Assembly: GCF_001718795.1 (NCBI RefSeq)
Contig: NZ_CP013438.1
Location: 372,001 to 436,000, forward strand
Reading direction: 5' to 3'
DNA: 64,000 nucleotides
From: Burkholderia latens
Lineage (GTDB): Bacteria; Pseudomonadota; Gammaproteobacteria; Burkholderiales; Burkholderiaceae
Positions 42,601 through 51,065 of the stretch are shown piece by piece. A program made the translations under genes and the position numbers. Below the pieces are notes generated by a model that was not told the origin of the DNA, did no database searches, and worked only from the letters and a program-made list of their open reading frames with translations. The number at the start of each line of letters is the position of its first letter. Positions within the stretch are counted from its first letter, which is position 1.

Positions 42601-45600
42601 GCGGTCGGCGATGTATCGGCGAGGTCGAATGCGGGCAGTGTGACGTTCGGTGGCGCGTTGCAGTCGGGCGGCAATGTCGCCGTTCAAGCGGCGAACAACG
42701 TTTCGCTCGCAGGCGGCGTGGCTTCGATGGGCTCCGTCAACGTCAACGGCGTGAGCGGCAATGTGAGCGTCGCGGGCGTGTCGTCGAACGGCGACACGGC
42801 GTTGCACGCGGGACAAACCGTTACGTTGAGCGGCAACAGCGTTGTCGCGGGGCAGTTGGGCGTGTCCGGCGGCAACGTGACGCTGAGCGGTTCGGCGACC
42901 GGCTCGAAGAGCGTGACCGTTTCCGCGCAGGGAACGGTCGATGCCGGCAATGCGTCGCTCGTCGCATCGCAGAACCTGCAGGTGAACGGCGCGAACGTGA
43001 CGCTCGGCAATGCGACGGTCGGCGGTTCGCAGGTCGCGCAGGCGTCGAACCAGCTCACGCTGGCCGGCGGGAAAGCGGTGAACGTCGTCGGCACCGCGAC
43101 GCTTACGTCGCAGAACGGGTTGTACAACGCGGCGAACGTGCTGGCCGGATCGCTCGGCGTGTCGGCGTCGAGTCTGACGAACGCGGCCGGCGCGTCGCTC
43201 GCATCGATCGGCACGACGACGATCAACGCGTCGAACTTCGCGAACGCGGGGCTCGTGAACGGCACGACGACCAACGTCACGGTCGGTGGCGGGCTGACGA
43301 ACGTCGGCGGCTCGCTGATGGCCGTGAATGCGCTCAACATCAACACCGGGACGCTGAACAACCAGAACGGGATCATTTTTGCAGGGAACCCGCAGGCCGC
43401 GACCGGCGCGATCGGCGACGTGTCGCTGACGATCAACGGCGGCAATGGCGCGTTCTATAACGCGGGCGGACAGTTGCTCGCGCAACGGAACATGGGGATC
43501 AGCGCGGTCAACATGGCGTTCGATCCGTCGCAGGGGACGATTAGCCAGGGCGGCAATCTTTCCATCACCGCCGGGTACGTGAATGTCGGCGGCACGTGGA
43601 ATTACGGCGGGCAGAGCGTTTCGTTGACGGGGCTGAACGGGATCACGAATAGCGGCACGATCACCGGGACGTCGCCGTTGACGCTGACGGCCGGTGGGAG
43701 CTTCGAGAATCACGGGCAGGTCACCGGGGCCGATGTGACGTTCAACGGCACGTTGAACAATGCGGCCGGCGCGGTGATGCATGCGGACAATGCGCTGACG
43801 CTGAATGGCGATACCACGAATCGCGGCACGGTCGAGGCGGGTAGTGTTCTGACCGTCAATGGCGGCAACTACGACAACCAGGGTGCGACGACGCAGTCGC
43901 GCGGCGACGCGAATTTCAATCTGAGTGGTTCGCTGGTCAATACGGGCGGCTCGATATTCGCCGGCCGGAACATTGGTATCTCTGCTGCGCAGGTGATCAA
44001 CGATCAGACTGCTCCGCAGGGAGCCGTCACGACGACCACACAGGTCAGCGACCCGGCGCTGCTGATGTCAGGGTCGATCGGCACGGTGACGGCCGGCTAC
44101 GAAAAGATCTCAGGCCATGAGCAAACTGTATCGGCAGCTTACGTGACGTCGTCCGCGACGCTCGGTGGCCTGCTGGCGCCGACCGGATCGACTACAAACA
44201 GCGGCTTGTTGACGGCTTCCGATCCGGTCGCGACCTCGGGCACGGTGACATTCAATCAGTATCGTGTCTTGACCGGGGTCAATGACCACGGTGTTTCGCA
44301 GTATTCGAACTACTGGTTCGTCGGAACGGGGCCTGCTGCCGGCGCGCTCCAATCGGCGACATTCACGCTGCCGACGGTCTATCAAACGACGACGAATCAG
44401 CAAGCCGGAACATCAGGCGTGATCTCCGCCGGCGGTTCGATCACGTTGACGGCCGGAACCCTGTCGAATAAAGGTGGACAGATCTCGGCGCAAGGCAACA
44501 TCGCGCTCAACGTCCAGTCGCTGAGCAACGGTGCGGTTGCACCGACCATGACGGTCAACAATGCGACTTATGTCGATCAGACACAGTACGCGAATTTTCT
44601 GGCGCAACTAGCGGCACTCGGAACGATCGGGGTTCAGGGCACAGGCAACCCGACCGGCGCGTTCAATTGCGACGGGGGTAACTATTGCCAGGTAGGGTCG
44701 CCTTACCTGCCGACCACGTTCCAGATCAACAAGGGCGCAGGCGCGCCTGCGTCCACTGGCACGGTGACCTTCACGACGCCGACGGGCATGATCGCGGCGG
44801 GCAGCAATCTGACGATCGGTGGCGGCAATCTGACCAACGAGGGTTTGCTGTACGCCGGCAACGACGTTGCTATCACGTCCGGCTCGTTGACCAACCAAGG
44901 CGGCAACCAGCAAAACTACTCGAGCCAGGTCGGCTGCGCATCCGGCGTGCCGAACTCGGCATGCGGCAACGCAGGCCAACCTCGCGGCAACAACCCGACC
45001 ACGACGACGTTCGGCTACAGCCAGAACGACGCGACGATCTACGCAGGTCACGATCTCGTCATCGCCGCCGGGCAGATCAACAACACATACGGCAACTTGC
45101 TCGCCGGGCACGACATAGTCATTGGCGGTGTCGGTTCGACCGCAAGCTCGACCACGCCTGCGCAAAGTCTGAACAACACGTCGGGCAACATCGTGGCGGG
45201 CAACGACATCAAGCTGAACGTGTCGGGCGCGATCACGAACAACCTGCCCCCGCCCGTTCCGGTACACGAGAACTACGGCAAGCAGGAGCAGTACTCGGGC
45301 TGCATGACTGCCGGCGGCTACAAGGAAAGCTACTGCGAAGGCTACGTCGACAAGCAGTCGGGCAGCTCGTCGGCGATCAGCGCAGGGAACAACCTGCAGA
45401 TCAACGCAGGCAGCCTGACGAATATCGGCAGCCTCATCGCGGCCGGCAACAACGCGACGATCGCGGTCGCCGGGCCCGTGGTAAACGAGGCGCAGGTGCT
45501 GAACGCCTACTGGCACTCACATTGGGTGCAGGAAACGGGCATGTTCAGCAGCGACAAGCGTCACGACATCTGGGCGTGCGGCACGCCCGAACAGTGCAAG

Positions 45601-48504
45601 GCGTTGTACGGAAGCGCATACACGAGCACGGGCGGCACCATCGATCCGCCGACGCCGGTCGGCAACATCGCGGCGACGATCCAGGCGCCGAACTTGTCGA
45701 TCTCGTCGAGCGGACAGATCCAGAACGTCGGCAACGTGCTCGGCACGTACGTATCGCTGACGGGCCAGAAGCTGATCAACGGGATCACGACCGCGAACAC
45801 CTACACGCCGCGTGTCAATGCGCCGTCGCAGGTCATTTCGCTGAGCCCGGTGGACTTGCCGGGGCTGAACCTGTCAGTGCCTCGTGCAGTCGGTACGGGC
45901 AAGCTGCCGACGCCGGTAGCGGGCGCCGCGTCGTACGTCGATGCGTCGCTCGGCGGTTCCGTGCTTGGCTCGCTCGGGCCGCAAGACTTGCTGAACAATC
46001 TGCCATCTGCGCTGCAGCCGTCGTCGACGCTGTTCTACTACAACCCGCAGGAAGAGGATCTGCTGTTGCAGCAGGCGGCGTTGAAGCAGACCGGCAAGTC
46101 GAGCTTCGTCGATGGGCTGACGTACGACAATGAGAAAAACCTGTCGGTGACGGCGCAGGAAAAGATGTACCTGTACCAGAACGCGATCGACTACTCGAAG
46201 GCGCACGACCTGCAACTCGGCGCCGCCCTGACGCAGGAGCAGATCAACGCGCTCGACAAGCCGATGCTGTGGTACGTCGAACAGACCGTGCCGGACCCGA
46301 CGTGTCACGCGACGGGCACCGCGACGTGCCCGACGATCACCGCGCTGATGCCGCAGGTGTATCTGCCGGTGGACACGCAGGCGATGTCGGGGGGCGGGAA
46401 CATCTCGGGGCACGACGTCACGCTGAAGTTCAATCAGGACGGCAGCGGCAGCATTCTGAATACGGGGAGCATCACGGCGTCGGGGACGCTGAGCGTCGAT
46501 ACGCACACGCTGACGAATCAGGCGAATCAGGTTGACGTCGGCGAGATCTGGCAGAAGGTCGATGGCGGGTATCTGAAGACGACGGGCACCGTCGTGCAGC
46601 CGGGCGGGTTCATGAGCGCGGCGAACATGGACCTGAACGTGCAGACGCTCAACCAGATCGGTGGGGCGTTGCAGAAGCTGGCGGCAGATGGGACGGTTGA
46701 CCAAGCCGGCACGCAGCAGGCGCTCGCCGCGCTTCAACAACAGCTTGGCGGCAATTTCACGCAGACGGCGCTGAGCGACAACCTTCATCAGGATTTCGTG
46801 AAGGAAGGCGGCTCGTTCGGGATGACGCAGATCTTCTCGATGGTCGTCGCCGTTGCTGCAGCGATCATGATGCAACCGGAGATATCTGCTGCGATTGCGT
46901 CGATGTCGGGGGCCGCTGAAGCGGCGACCACGGCAGCGTTTATGGCAGCTCAGCAAGGGTTGACGGGGGCTGCCATCACTGCTGCAGCAAGCGCAGCAGG
47001 GGGTTCGCTGGCCGTTGGCGGCTTGGCCAACACGATGATCGCGGTCGGGTTGAGCTCTTTTGCGTCGAGCGCGCTAGGCCAGGTCGTTGCTACCGGTCAG
47101 ATCGATTTCGGCGCGAGCTTGAAGAACGGTCTGATCGGAGCGGTGACGGCCGGTCTGACGAACGGCATCACGTTTGACAGCAGCACCGGTTCGTTCGGCT
47201 TCAATGCAAATGCCGCATTCGAAGGAAGTGCGCCGTCCCTTTCGGCGCTGGCCGGTGTGCAGACGACGGGTAATGCGCTGGTGCCGCAAGCGGGGGCAGT
47301 ATCGGGGTCGCTTCCGACCGCAGCGTTGGCGTTGTCTGCCAATGCCGCGATTCAGGCCGGTACGCAGACGCTCATTGGCGGGGGAAGTTTCCTCGATAGT
47401 TTGCGAGATAGTTTCATTCGGGATGCGGCCGCGGCTGGTGCGTATGCGATTGGGCAGGGAACTGATCCGCTTACGATAGAGAACGTCGCGGCCAATGGAC
47501 TTCTTGGATGCGCAGCGAGCGCTGCAACGGGAACTGGCTGTGCTGCCGGTGCGATCGGCGGAGCGACCAGCGCCGTCGCGGCTCCGTTGGCGATCGTGGC
47601 GTTCGACCCGGCTGGAGCGCCGCTGACGACCACACAGCTAGCGGAAGTGACGACGCTGTCCATGCTTAGTGGTGGTTTGGCAGCCGGGCTGGCGGGCGTT
47701 AATGCGCAAGCCGCGGCAACGTGGGCGGGCAACGAGGCAACTAATAACGCCGAAAACCATGTAGAGAAGATCGTTCAGGCTTGCGGGCAGAATGCTTTTT
47801 GTCGTGCGCTGTTACTGACCTCTCCGCTCATGGCGTCTGCTATAGCAGGATCCGGAGCGGCGACTAGGGCCACGGCATCAAACGACTCGCATGATAATCA
47901 ACCGCAGTTACCAGATACGTCGGGCGGCGGCAACGATGACGACTTGAGTGGCGGATCGCAGGCGCGGCGGGCCGGGAACTCTACGGTTGCGGGGGTGACT
48001 CTACTACAGACCTGTATGCCGATGGCAGCAGGGCCCTGTATCCCGATCGTGATGCCGGCTCCGGCCGCTTTTACTCTGCCGAAGTTTGGTCCAATATTGA
48101 CTATCGGCAGTGGCGGGAATGACGGCAACGAATCGGGTAGCACGGCGAGCGACAAGGAAGGAACGTCATCCACCCCAGAAGCCGGCAACTATTCTTTGCT
48201 GGATCCTAAAGCGGAGACCCATGTTCTCTATGGTGATGGACCTACTTCCGGAGGGCATTTGTTTGGGATTGGAAAACCAGGGAAGTCTGAATTTCCAGCG
48301 ACCTGGAGCGCACAAGATATAGCTAACGCTATTTCTGATATCGCGACGAATCCCAATACAATTTGGTCGAAACCGGCACCAAAAAATGGCTACATAACTG
48401 GCACTGGTACGATCAAAGGCGTTGACGTTAAAGTTGTTATCGACCCCGCGAAAGGTCGAATTGTTACTGGCTATCCTACAAACTTGCCGAGAAATCCGAA
48501 ATGA
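36652..48504 (+). CDS. cdiA: CdiA-type giant exoprotein with C-terminal EndoU nuclease toxin
   Basis: A 3,950-residue TpsA. The N-terminus has an extended signal peptide (basic first 50 residues, hydrophobic SALVALTMFIGPITV near residue 65) and a TPS domain with NPNGITTRGTGFTNTIGVT at about residue 225. Residues about 380-2,400 are beta-helical haemagglutinin repeats rich in ARDV/GGD units. A Gln/Tyr/Cys-containing region (about 2,450-3,300) and a pretoxin/DUF637-like Ala/Gly-rich part follow. At residues 3698-3703 NNAENH stands where E. coli CdiA has VENN. The last 247 residues are the toxin. From residue 3857, HVLYGDGPTSGGHLFGIGKP, GKSEFPATWSAQDI and a terminal VVIDPAKGRIVTGYP fit the bacterial EndoU RNase family. 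The stop overlaps the immunity gene. Confidence 0.9.
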   Translation: MNTSKRKILQQLAAAGAARIGARARLAACAPRLFAAAPTLRSYRWWQRATSALVALTMFIGPITVTVEQCRAAAGVLGAGDRRIDDDGWQRLHDLASLRVHFSMQVAAAAPITDPTAPISFQPAITQSTGAGGGVPVVNITAPNAAGISLNQYQQFNIDPVGLILNNSLMSGTSLTGGNVQANPNLGGRTASVIVNQVTSTGNAYASLLNGPLEVFGAPAAVVIANPNGITTRGTGFTNTIGVTLSTGVPQFVSGVGGTATDFANAKAIGYNVTGGHLQIEGNAGVNGPGAGIEGTVGTIDLIGETIGINAPLYAGTRINAIAGRQFVTPAAVDAYGTTYGTASNGSDNSAAAINAANGGANRSLAIDATAFGAMTAGQIQVISTAAGMGVRADAQLAANAGDLLMSANGDVSVAGSAAQQQATLRSTGNVSMTGAHIGVGGYAIDANGDVTSTGSIQSGGKLAVSAGGNANIANAQAKGDMAIAAGTNVALGDVQGGGALTVTARGTDGAGDVSLNGTSVVTGATTVQAARDVNVNGQTNSDTLQASAQRNATVSAALQTSGDLSLAAVQGNLTTRAAVKSGGDLALMSGLDTSIESQATAHNAVSVHTGRDLSVGGSLASGTTFTADVARDAAVGGSLMIGTDARLDAGRNVDASGVVIVQRNGTLSARNDITGSGSIAFGQTGALNAAHDVALAGKLLANGLQVDAGNSVNLATVQVGGAFGVTANGVAGGGDVTFNGNAAALGAADVHAARDVVVNGTLAGGAQVALAAQRNVTVNGSGTVQAVGDLALTAATGSVTSAGTLNGAGALTVQGAQDVALTGATTVTGDVAATAGQDLTIGGAFAGQGAATLTAARDIVAGGNSGFVRDTTLNAGRDIDVTGAFQGRVVSMAAADSIALNDVQANAALQLATRGGDISIGGNVNSLAGGTIGAARDVTVNGTLRTASGLVIGGGRNTSIGGTVQSNGDVTLTNAAGSLTSTGTIQSGGNLSVSAAQSVDLGAQSTSSLGNLSVDAGRDLTMNGSVVAQGNGTLNAGGAISGAAAIAFGLAASVTSGGDTNLTGSLRGGNVQTAAGGSATLHDVQAASALVLGAGNDLSVTGAATGGADVALTAARNIDVSGSLQSAGKTSLLAIGGSIESTGAIASNGAFDAQAGNDVRLGGSTTVSRDTTLIAGRDVNVSGTVAGQGQGSVTAARDIVGAGTLTFAQQATLDAARDVAQQGLIQGQSVNVTAAGNAAVNNVEATGTIALRANGTNTATGAGDLRIDGSVAAAGAITALAQNDVSVGGKVASGSTVGITAQRNVAVGGAIESVGDAALVAQQGSLNATGGINSGGKLDIATGLDLSLGASTSAIGDATLTAGRDATLNGTMVGQANGMVTAGRDINGGGKQAFAANADYTAQHDVALTGGVQAAAITVTGGNNASLHDAASATTLTLAANGNAGEGDAGITGAASAQRAVSVTGARDVSVGGTLGSGDVLTLTAQRNVSVSGGVESKGDLSASATNGSVLLTGTTTTAGSFNSVSGVDTQLGGQIAVAKQTSVQAGRDIALTGALAGQLDGTLSAGRDITGTGSAAFAQAATVDAAHDVALTGTLQGATVNVTGANNAGLGSVQAVSGNLAVTAKGAAGGGDVTFGGAATAFGAMQLQAARDVTVAGAINTGSTTTIDATRGVALAAVNSAGDLGITASGGSASAASLTTQGNLNVGAAQGIAVAGQTVAGGNASMNAGGDVTLAGGIGAQQSGTLTAGGSVSAGSIAFAQQATVNAGGSIAVAGSVATNGDLAMTAGNDLSAGSVQAGGAIGLQAQGRNGAGDAMVNGTLASGKATTITAARDAGVGGGASSGGALSVTAGRDLGIAGAINSNGDATLTATSGNLGVGGAVVSTGNLRAGAGGGLALLSGGLVNGDTTLTSGGAMTLGGALFGLGAADINAGGAIAGGGALTYGKDIVVNAGGGVVLGAVQGAGKFTAVSGGDMSFGATTAVGDVSARSNAGSVTFGGALQSGGNVAVQAANNVSLAGGVASMGSVNVNGVSGNVSVAGVSSNGDTALHAGQTVTLSGNSVVAGQLGVSGGNVTLSGSATGSKSVTVSAQGTVDAGNASLVASQNLQVNGANVTLGNATVGGSQVAQASNQLTLAGGKAVNVVGTATLTSQNGLYNAANVLAGSLGVSASSLTNAAGASLASIGTTTINASNFANAGLVNGTTTNVTVGGGLTNVGGSLMAVNALNINTGTLNNQNGIIFAGNPQAATGAIGDVSLTINGGNGAFYNAGGQLLAQRNMGISAVNMAFDPSQGTISQGGNLSITAGYVNVGGTWNYGGQSVSLTGLNGITNSGTITGTSPLTLTAGGSFENHGQVTGADVTFNGTLNNAAGAVMHADNALTLNGDTTNRGTVEAGSVLTVNGGNYDNQGATTQSRGDANFNLSGSLVNTGGSIFAGRNIGISAAQVINDQTAPQGAVTTTTQVSDPALLMSGSIGTVTAGYEKISGHEQTVSAAYVTSSATLGGLLAPTGSTTNSGLLTASDPVATSGTVTFNQYRVLTGVNDHGVSQYSNYWFVGTGPAAGALQSATFTLPTVYQTTTNQQAGTSGVISAGGSITLTAGTLSNKGGQISAQGNIALNVQSLSNGAVAPTMTVNNATYVDQTQYANFLAQLAALGTIGVQGTGNPTGAFNCDGGNYCQVGSPYLPTTFQINKGAGAPASTGTVTFTTPTGMIAAGSNLTIGGGNLTNEGLLYAGNDVAITSGSLTNQGGNQQNYSSQVGCASGVPNSACGNAGQPRGNNPTTTTFGYSQNDATIYAGHDLVIAAGQINNTYGNLLAGHDIVIGGVGSTASSTTPAQSLNNTSGNIVAGNDIKLNVSGAITNNLPPPVPVHENYGKQEQYSGCMTAGGYKESYCEGYVDKQSGSSSAISAGNNLQINAGSLTNIGSLIAAGNNATIAVAGPVVNEAQVLNAYWHSHWVQETGMFSSDKRHDIWACGTPEQCKALYGSAYTSTGGTIDPPTPVGNIAATIQAPNLSISSSGQIQNVGNVLGTYVSLTGQKLINGITTANTYTPRVNAPSQVISLSPVDLPGLNLSVPRAVGTGKLPTPVAGAASYVDASLGGSVLGSLGPQDLLNNLPSALQPSSTLFYYNPQEEDLLLQQAALKQTGKSSFVDGLTYDNEKNLSVTAQEKMYLYQNAIDYSKAHDLQLGAALTQEQINALDKPMLWYVEQTVPDPTCHATGTATCPTITALMPQVYLPVDTQAMSGGGNISGHDVTLKFNQDGSGSILNTGSITASGTLSVDTHTLTNQANQVDVGEIWQKVDGGYLKTTGTVVQPGGFMSAANMDLNVQTLNQIGGALQKLAADGTVDQAGTQQALAALQQQLGGNFTQTALSDNLHQDFVKEGGSFGMTQIFSMVVAVAAAIMMQPEISAAIASMSGAAEAATTAAFMAAQQGLTGAAITAAASAAGGSLAVGGLANTMIAVGLSSFASSALGQVVATGQIDFGASLKNGLIGAVTAGLTNGITFDSSTGSFGFNANAAFEGSAPSLSALAGVQTTGNALVPQAGAVSGSLPTAALALSANAAIQAGTQTLIGGGSFLDSLRDSFIRDAAAAGAYAIGQGTDPLTIENVAANGLLGCAASAATGTGCAAGAIGGATSAVAAPLAIVAFDPAGAPLTTTQLAEVTTLSMLSGGLAAGLAGVNAQAAATWAGNEATNNAENHVEKIVQACGQNAFCRALLLTSPLMASAIAGSGAATRATASNDSHDNQPQLPDTSGGGNDDDLSGGSQARRAGNSTVAGVTLLQTCMPMAAGPCIPIVMPAPAAFTLPKFGPILTIGSGGNDGNESGSTASDKEGTSSTPEAGNYSLLDPKAETHVLYGDGPTSGGHLFGIGKPGKSEFPATWSAQDIANAISDIATNPNTIWSKPAPKNGYITGTGTIKGVDVKVVIDPAKGRIVTGYPTNLPRNPK

Positions 48505-48821
48505 ATGAAATTTCTGACGATGCGTTGATTGAAGGTAATTTAAATTTTATTCTTAATGAGATGAGGGCTCAACCCGAAGTTTCCCAATACTACCCGCCGG
48601 ATGGGCTCACCTATGCGGAGCATTTGGCTCAGATCGGCGAGTTTATTGATCATGCTGGAGAGTATGGGCTCGCATACGAGTACATTGTGGGAGCATTGGA
48701 GAGCATTCCGTTCAGAGTGACCGGCGCGGCAGCGGTAAAACTTCTGGAGGTGGGACTGCTTGTGGAGTTCAAGTCTGAATCGGAAAGGGACAAGCGATTT
48801 GACAAGCGTCCATCGCGATAG
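48501..48821 (+). CDS. cdiI: Predicted CdiI immunity protein (MafI-like)
   Basis: A 106-residue acidic cytoplasmic protein whose ATG overlaps the cdiA stop (ATGA at 48501-48504), the usual toxin-immunity arrangement. Its segments GEYGLAYEYIVGALESIPFR and AAAVKLLEVGLLVEFKSESE resemble MafI-family immunity proteins, which are known partners of Neisseria MafB toxins. That family match is from memory and tentative. Base composition is much more A/T-rich than the cdiA body, and so is the toxin end of cdiA, fitting import as one exchangeable cassette. It should bind and block the EndoU-like domain. Confidence 0.75.
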   Translation: MNEISDDALIEGNLNFILNEMRAQPEVSQYYPPDGLTYAEHLAQIGEFIDHAGEYGLAYEYIVGALESIPFRVTGAAAVKLLEVGLLVEFKSESERDKRFDKRPSR

Positions 48822-48959
48822 AGCTTGATACAAGAGCAGTAAAGAGAATTCTTCTACATTGAGGGTGGGACTTGTTGCGATAACTACGTCAGAAGCACGG
48901 CCGGGCGCCGAAATCGCCGAGACAGTCGTGAACATGGCAATCTGCTTGTGCCGTATCTG

Positions 48960-49369
48960 AGACGGCGAGCACGATGGTGCATCCGGGCGGGTTCATTAGC
49001 GCGGCGAACATGGGCCTGAACGTGCAGACGCCGAACCAGATCGGTGGGGCGTTGCAGAAGCTGGCGGCGGATAGGACGGTTGGCGCGGCGTCGACGCAGG
49101 CGATGCTTGCATCGCTGCAGCAGCAGCTCGGCGGTGAGCTTACGCAAGAGACGCCGACCGACCATCTGCATTCGGAGTTCGTGAAGCAAGGGGGCTTCGG
49201 GCCGGAGCAGCTTCTTTCGATGGCAGCTGCCGTGGCGTTGTCCACGATGGGTATGCCGATCGTGGGGGCTATGGTGTCGTCCGCGATGAACTATAGTGGT
49301 CAACTGATTCCGGACACTGCGTTAAGTTTTTCGTCCGCGACAGCCGGCGCCAGTCCGTCATTGAACTGA
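48960..49369 (+). pseudogene. Displaced cdiA fragment (pretoxin side), no toxin
   Basis: The bases from about 48960 repeat the cdiA segment starting about 46578. PGGFISAANMGLNVQTPNQI here matches PGGFMSAANMDLNVQTLNQI there, and GGALQKLAADRTVGAASTQA and LQQQLGGELTQETPTDHLHS continue the match. Similarity fades after about 49230. The frame from 48974 is open for 131 codons and then stops, with no toxin domain and no immunity gene after it. It looks like the remnant of an orphan cdiA-CT module, of a kind often found behind CDI loci, rather than a working gene. Confidence 0.8.
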
Positions 49370-49567
49370 TGCGGCCGTCCCCCTTCCGTGTAATTACTCA
49401 ACTACCTTGAACACGGAAATCCTGACACCCCTGCTCCGCATTGCAGTGGATGACACCCGCAGAATTCGCCCGTCGGGCAAGGGAATCCGCCTCGCCTGAC
49501 AACTCAACCAAGCCGGAAATCTCCACTTCCGACCGAGACTAATTCTGGTTCAGGGTCAGGTCAATTC
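49370..49567. other. Non-coding remnant between cdiA fragment and duplicated leader
   Basis: About 200 bases without an open frame of interest. It is A/T-richer than the chromosome background and contains CTGGTTCAGGGTCAGGTCAA near 49545. It connects the truncated cdiA piece with the decayed tpsA copy, and probably contains one of the rearrangement junctions. Confidence 0.4.
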
Positions 49568-49699
49568 CGCCCTAAAGAATACGAAATCCCTGCCGTTACT
49601 CTTCCTCAATACCGCAAAAAAACAAGACCAAAACGACTCAACCACACGACCAACCGACGAGGGGCGCACGGCCGGCGAAGCCGTGTACTTGATCAGAAC
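49568..49699 (+). repeat. tpsA leader, copy B of a duplicated region
   Basis: Matches the 130 bases before the small tpsA gene (31402-31531), including the shared block GGCGCACGGCCGGCGAAGCC. It leads into a decayed start region at 49700. Confidence 0.85.
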
Positions 49700-49930
49700 A
49701 TGAGACGCACCGATTCCACTCGGCGAGCGGGCGGGGGCCAGCGCGTCGCTTCCTTTTGCTCCAGCGCAGCGGCTTTTCTGTCGCCTTGCGCCGTCATGGC
49801 CGCGAGCGCCACCTCGCGCGACCGCGCATCCACGCCTATCTCCGCCACACTGCGCGCCGCGTATCGACCACCTGCGGAGCTGCGCATCACCCATCGCCGA
49901 AATATCAAAAAGCCCATCCATGCCCACTAA
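49700..49930 (+). pseudogene. Decayed 5' end of a second small tpsA gene
   Basis: The frame starting at ATG 49700 reads MRRTDSTRRAGGGQRVASFC then SSAAAFLSPCAVMAAS. It aligns along the whole signal peptide with MGCTDSMGRAGTGGWRALCL then CVAVAGLLPHCAAAS of the gene at 31532. After that the similarity to the TPS domain is lost, and the frame ends at 49930. Together with its matching leader this shows that the start of the locus was once duplicated here and has since been truncated. Confidence 0.7.
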
Positions 49931-50038
49931 AGGGGGGCCGCCCCAAAACCCAAACAGCAAGCGATTCCAACTCAACGCAACACAAGCAGATTCCAATCTT
50001 GACTACCAAAAAACGCATCAAAAAATCGGGGGGTTGAA

Positions 50039-50971
50039 TTGAAGAAGCAGTCTCTTTGTTTGCTGGCAGCTGCCGGAATCTCGGTATTCGTCGTCGCAGG
50101 ATGCGGCGGTGGCGACGGCTCGTCGAATGCAAGCAGCGGCGCACCGGCCAACACCGGCGGCGCCAATAACGCGGCGAGCGCACCGGCCGTCGCATCGACG
50201 CCGCTCGCGGCCGTGCCCGCAAGCGCGCCGATCGCATCGCTGCAGCCCGTGATGGTCGGCGAGGCGCTGCCGAGCCTGACGAGCCCGCAAGCCGGTTCGA
50301 CCGCCGCGACGGCAAGCGGCCCGACCGGGATCTGGACGCAGTCGGGAAACCTCGGCTACTCGACCATTGCACTGATCGACCCGAACAACAACGTGAGCAC
50401 GCTGAATCTGCTCAGCTCGTTCGTGATGTCCAACGATTTCACGTCCCTGACGGTCAACGGCGCGACGTGGTCGCTCAGCTCGGGCTTCAACTTCGCGGGC
50501 ATGACGGGCGTCGTCACGAAAATCGACTCGGGCTCCGGCGCGTACAGCGCGAAACAGACGTTGTCCGGCACGATCAGCCGCGGCGGTACCGCATCGAACT
50601 TCACGTGGACGTACAACGCGGAAAACGCGCTCAGCGTCACGCAAGACAGCGTCACCGGCGCATGGGCGACGACGAACGCATCGTTCACGATCGCATCGGG
50701 CGGCTCGGTCACCGGCACGTTGAGCGGCTGCAACATGACCGGCACGCTGCTGCTGTCGACGCCGAACTCCAACCAGAACATGTACGACATGACGCTGACG
50801 GCGTCGGCATCGTCCGGCTGCAAGCTGCCGGACGGCGTGCCGCTGGCGGGCAGCGCCGCGATCACGTTCGTGCCGATCCGCGGCAGCAACGGCTTCCAGC
50901 GGTCGATCCTGTACGTGCTGCGCGCAGCTGATTACAGCTTCGTCGCATACGGTCAGGTCATCAAGCAATAA
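50039..50971 (+). CDS. Predicted lipoprotein of unknown function
   Basis: A 310-residue lipoprotein starting with TTG at 50039, directly after GGGGGGTTGAA. The signal peptide KKQSLCLLAAAGISVFVVAG ends in the lipobox VAGC at Cys 22, followed by GGGDGSSN and an Ala/Ser/Pro-rich spacer of about 80 residues. The mature part is beta-rich (WTQSGNLGYSTIALIDPNNN; FTWTYNAENALSVTQDSVTG) with two Cys that could pair (GCNMTG and GCKLPD). No family is recognised. It lies just beyond the CDI scar. The next gene is also a lipoprotein but is unrelated in sequence. Confidence 0.8.
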   Translation: MKKQSLCLLAAAGISVFVVAGCGGGDGSSNASSGAPANTGGANNAASAPAVASTPLAAVPASAPIASLQPVMVGEALPSLTSPQAGSTAATASGPTGIWTQSGNLGYSTIALIDPNNNVSTLNLLSSFVMSNDFTSLTVNGATWSLSSGFNFAGMTGVVTKIDSGSGAYSAKQTLSGTISRGGTASNFTWTYNAENALSVTQDSVTGAWATTNASFTIASGGSVTGTLSGCNMTGTLLLSTPNSNQNMYDMTLTASASSGCKLPDGVPLAGSAAITFVPIRGSNGFQRSILYVLRAADYSFVAYGQVIKQ

Positions 50972-51065
50972 ACGCACTACCGTCATACGCGGCTCCGCGT
51001 CTTCACGCGCCGCGTGCGACGGCCCGATGAATACTTTCCGTCAACAACAAGAAGCCACTGACCCA

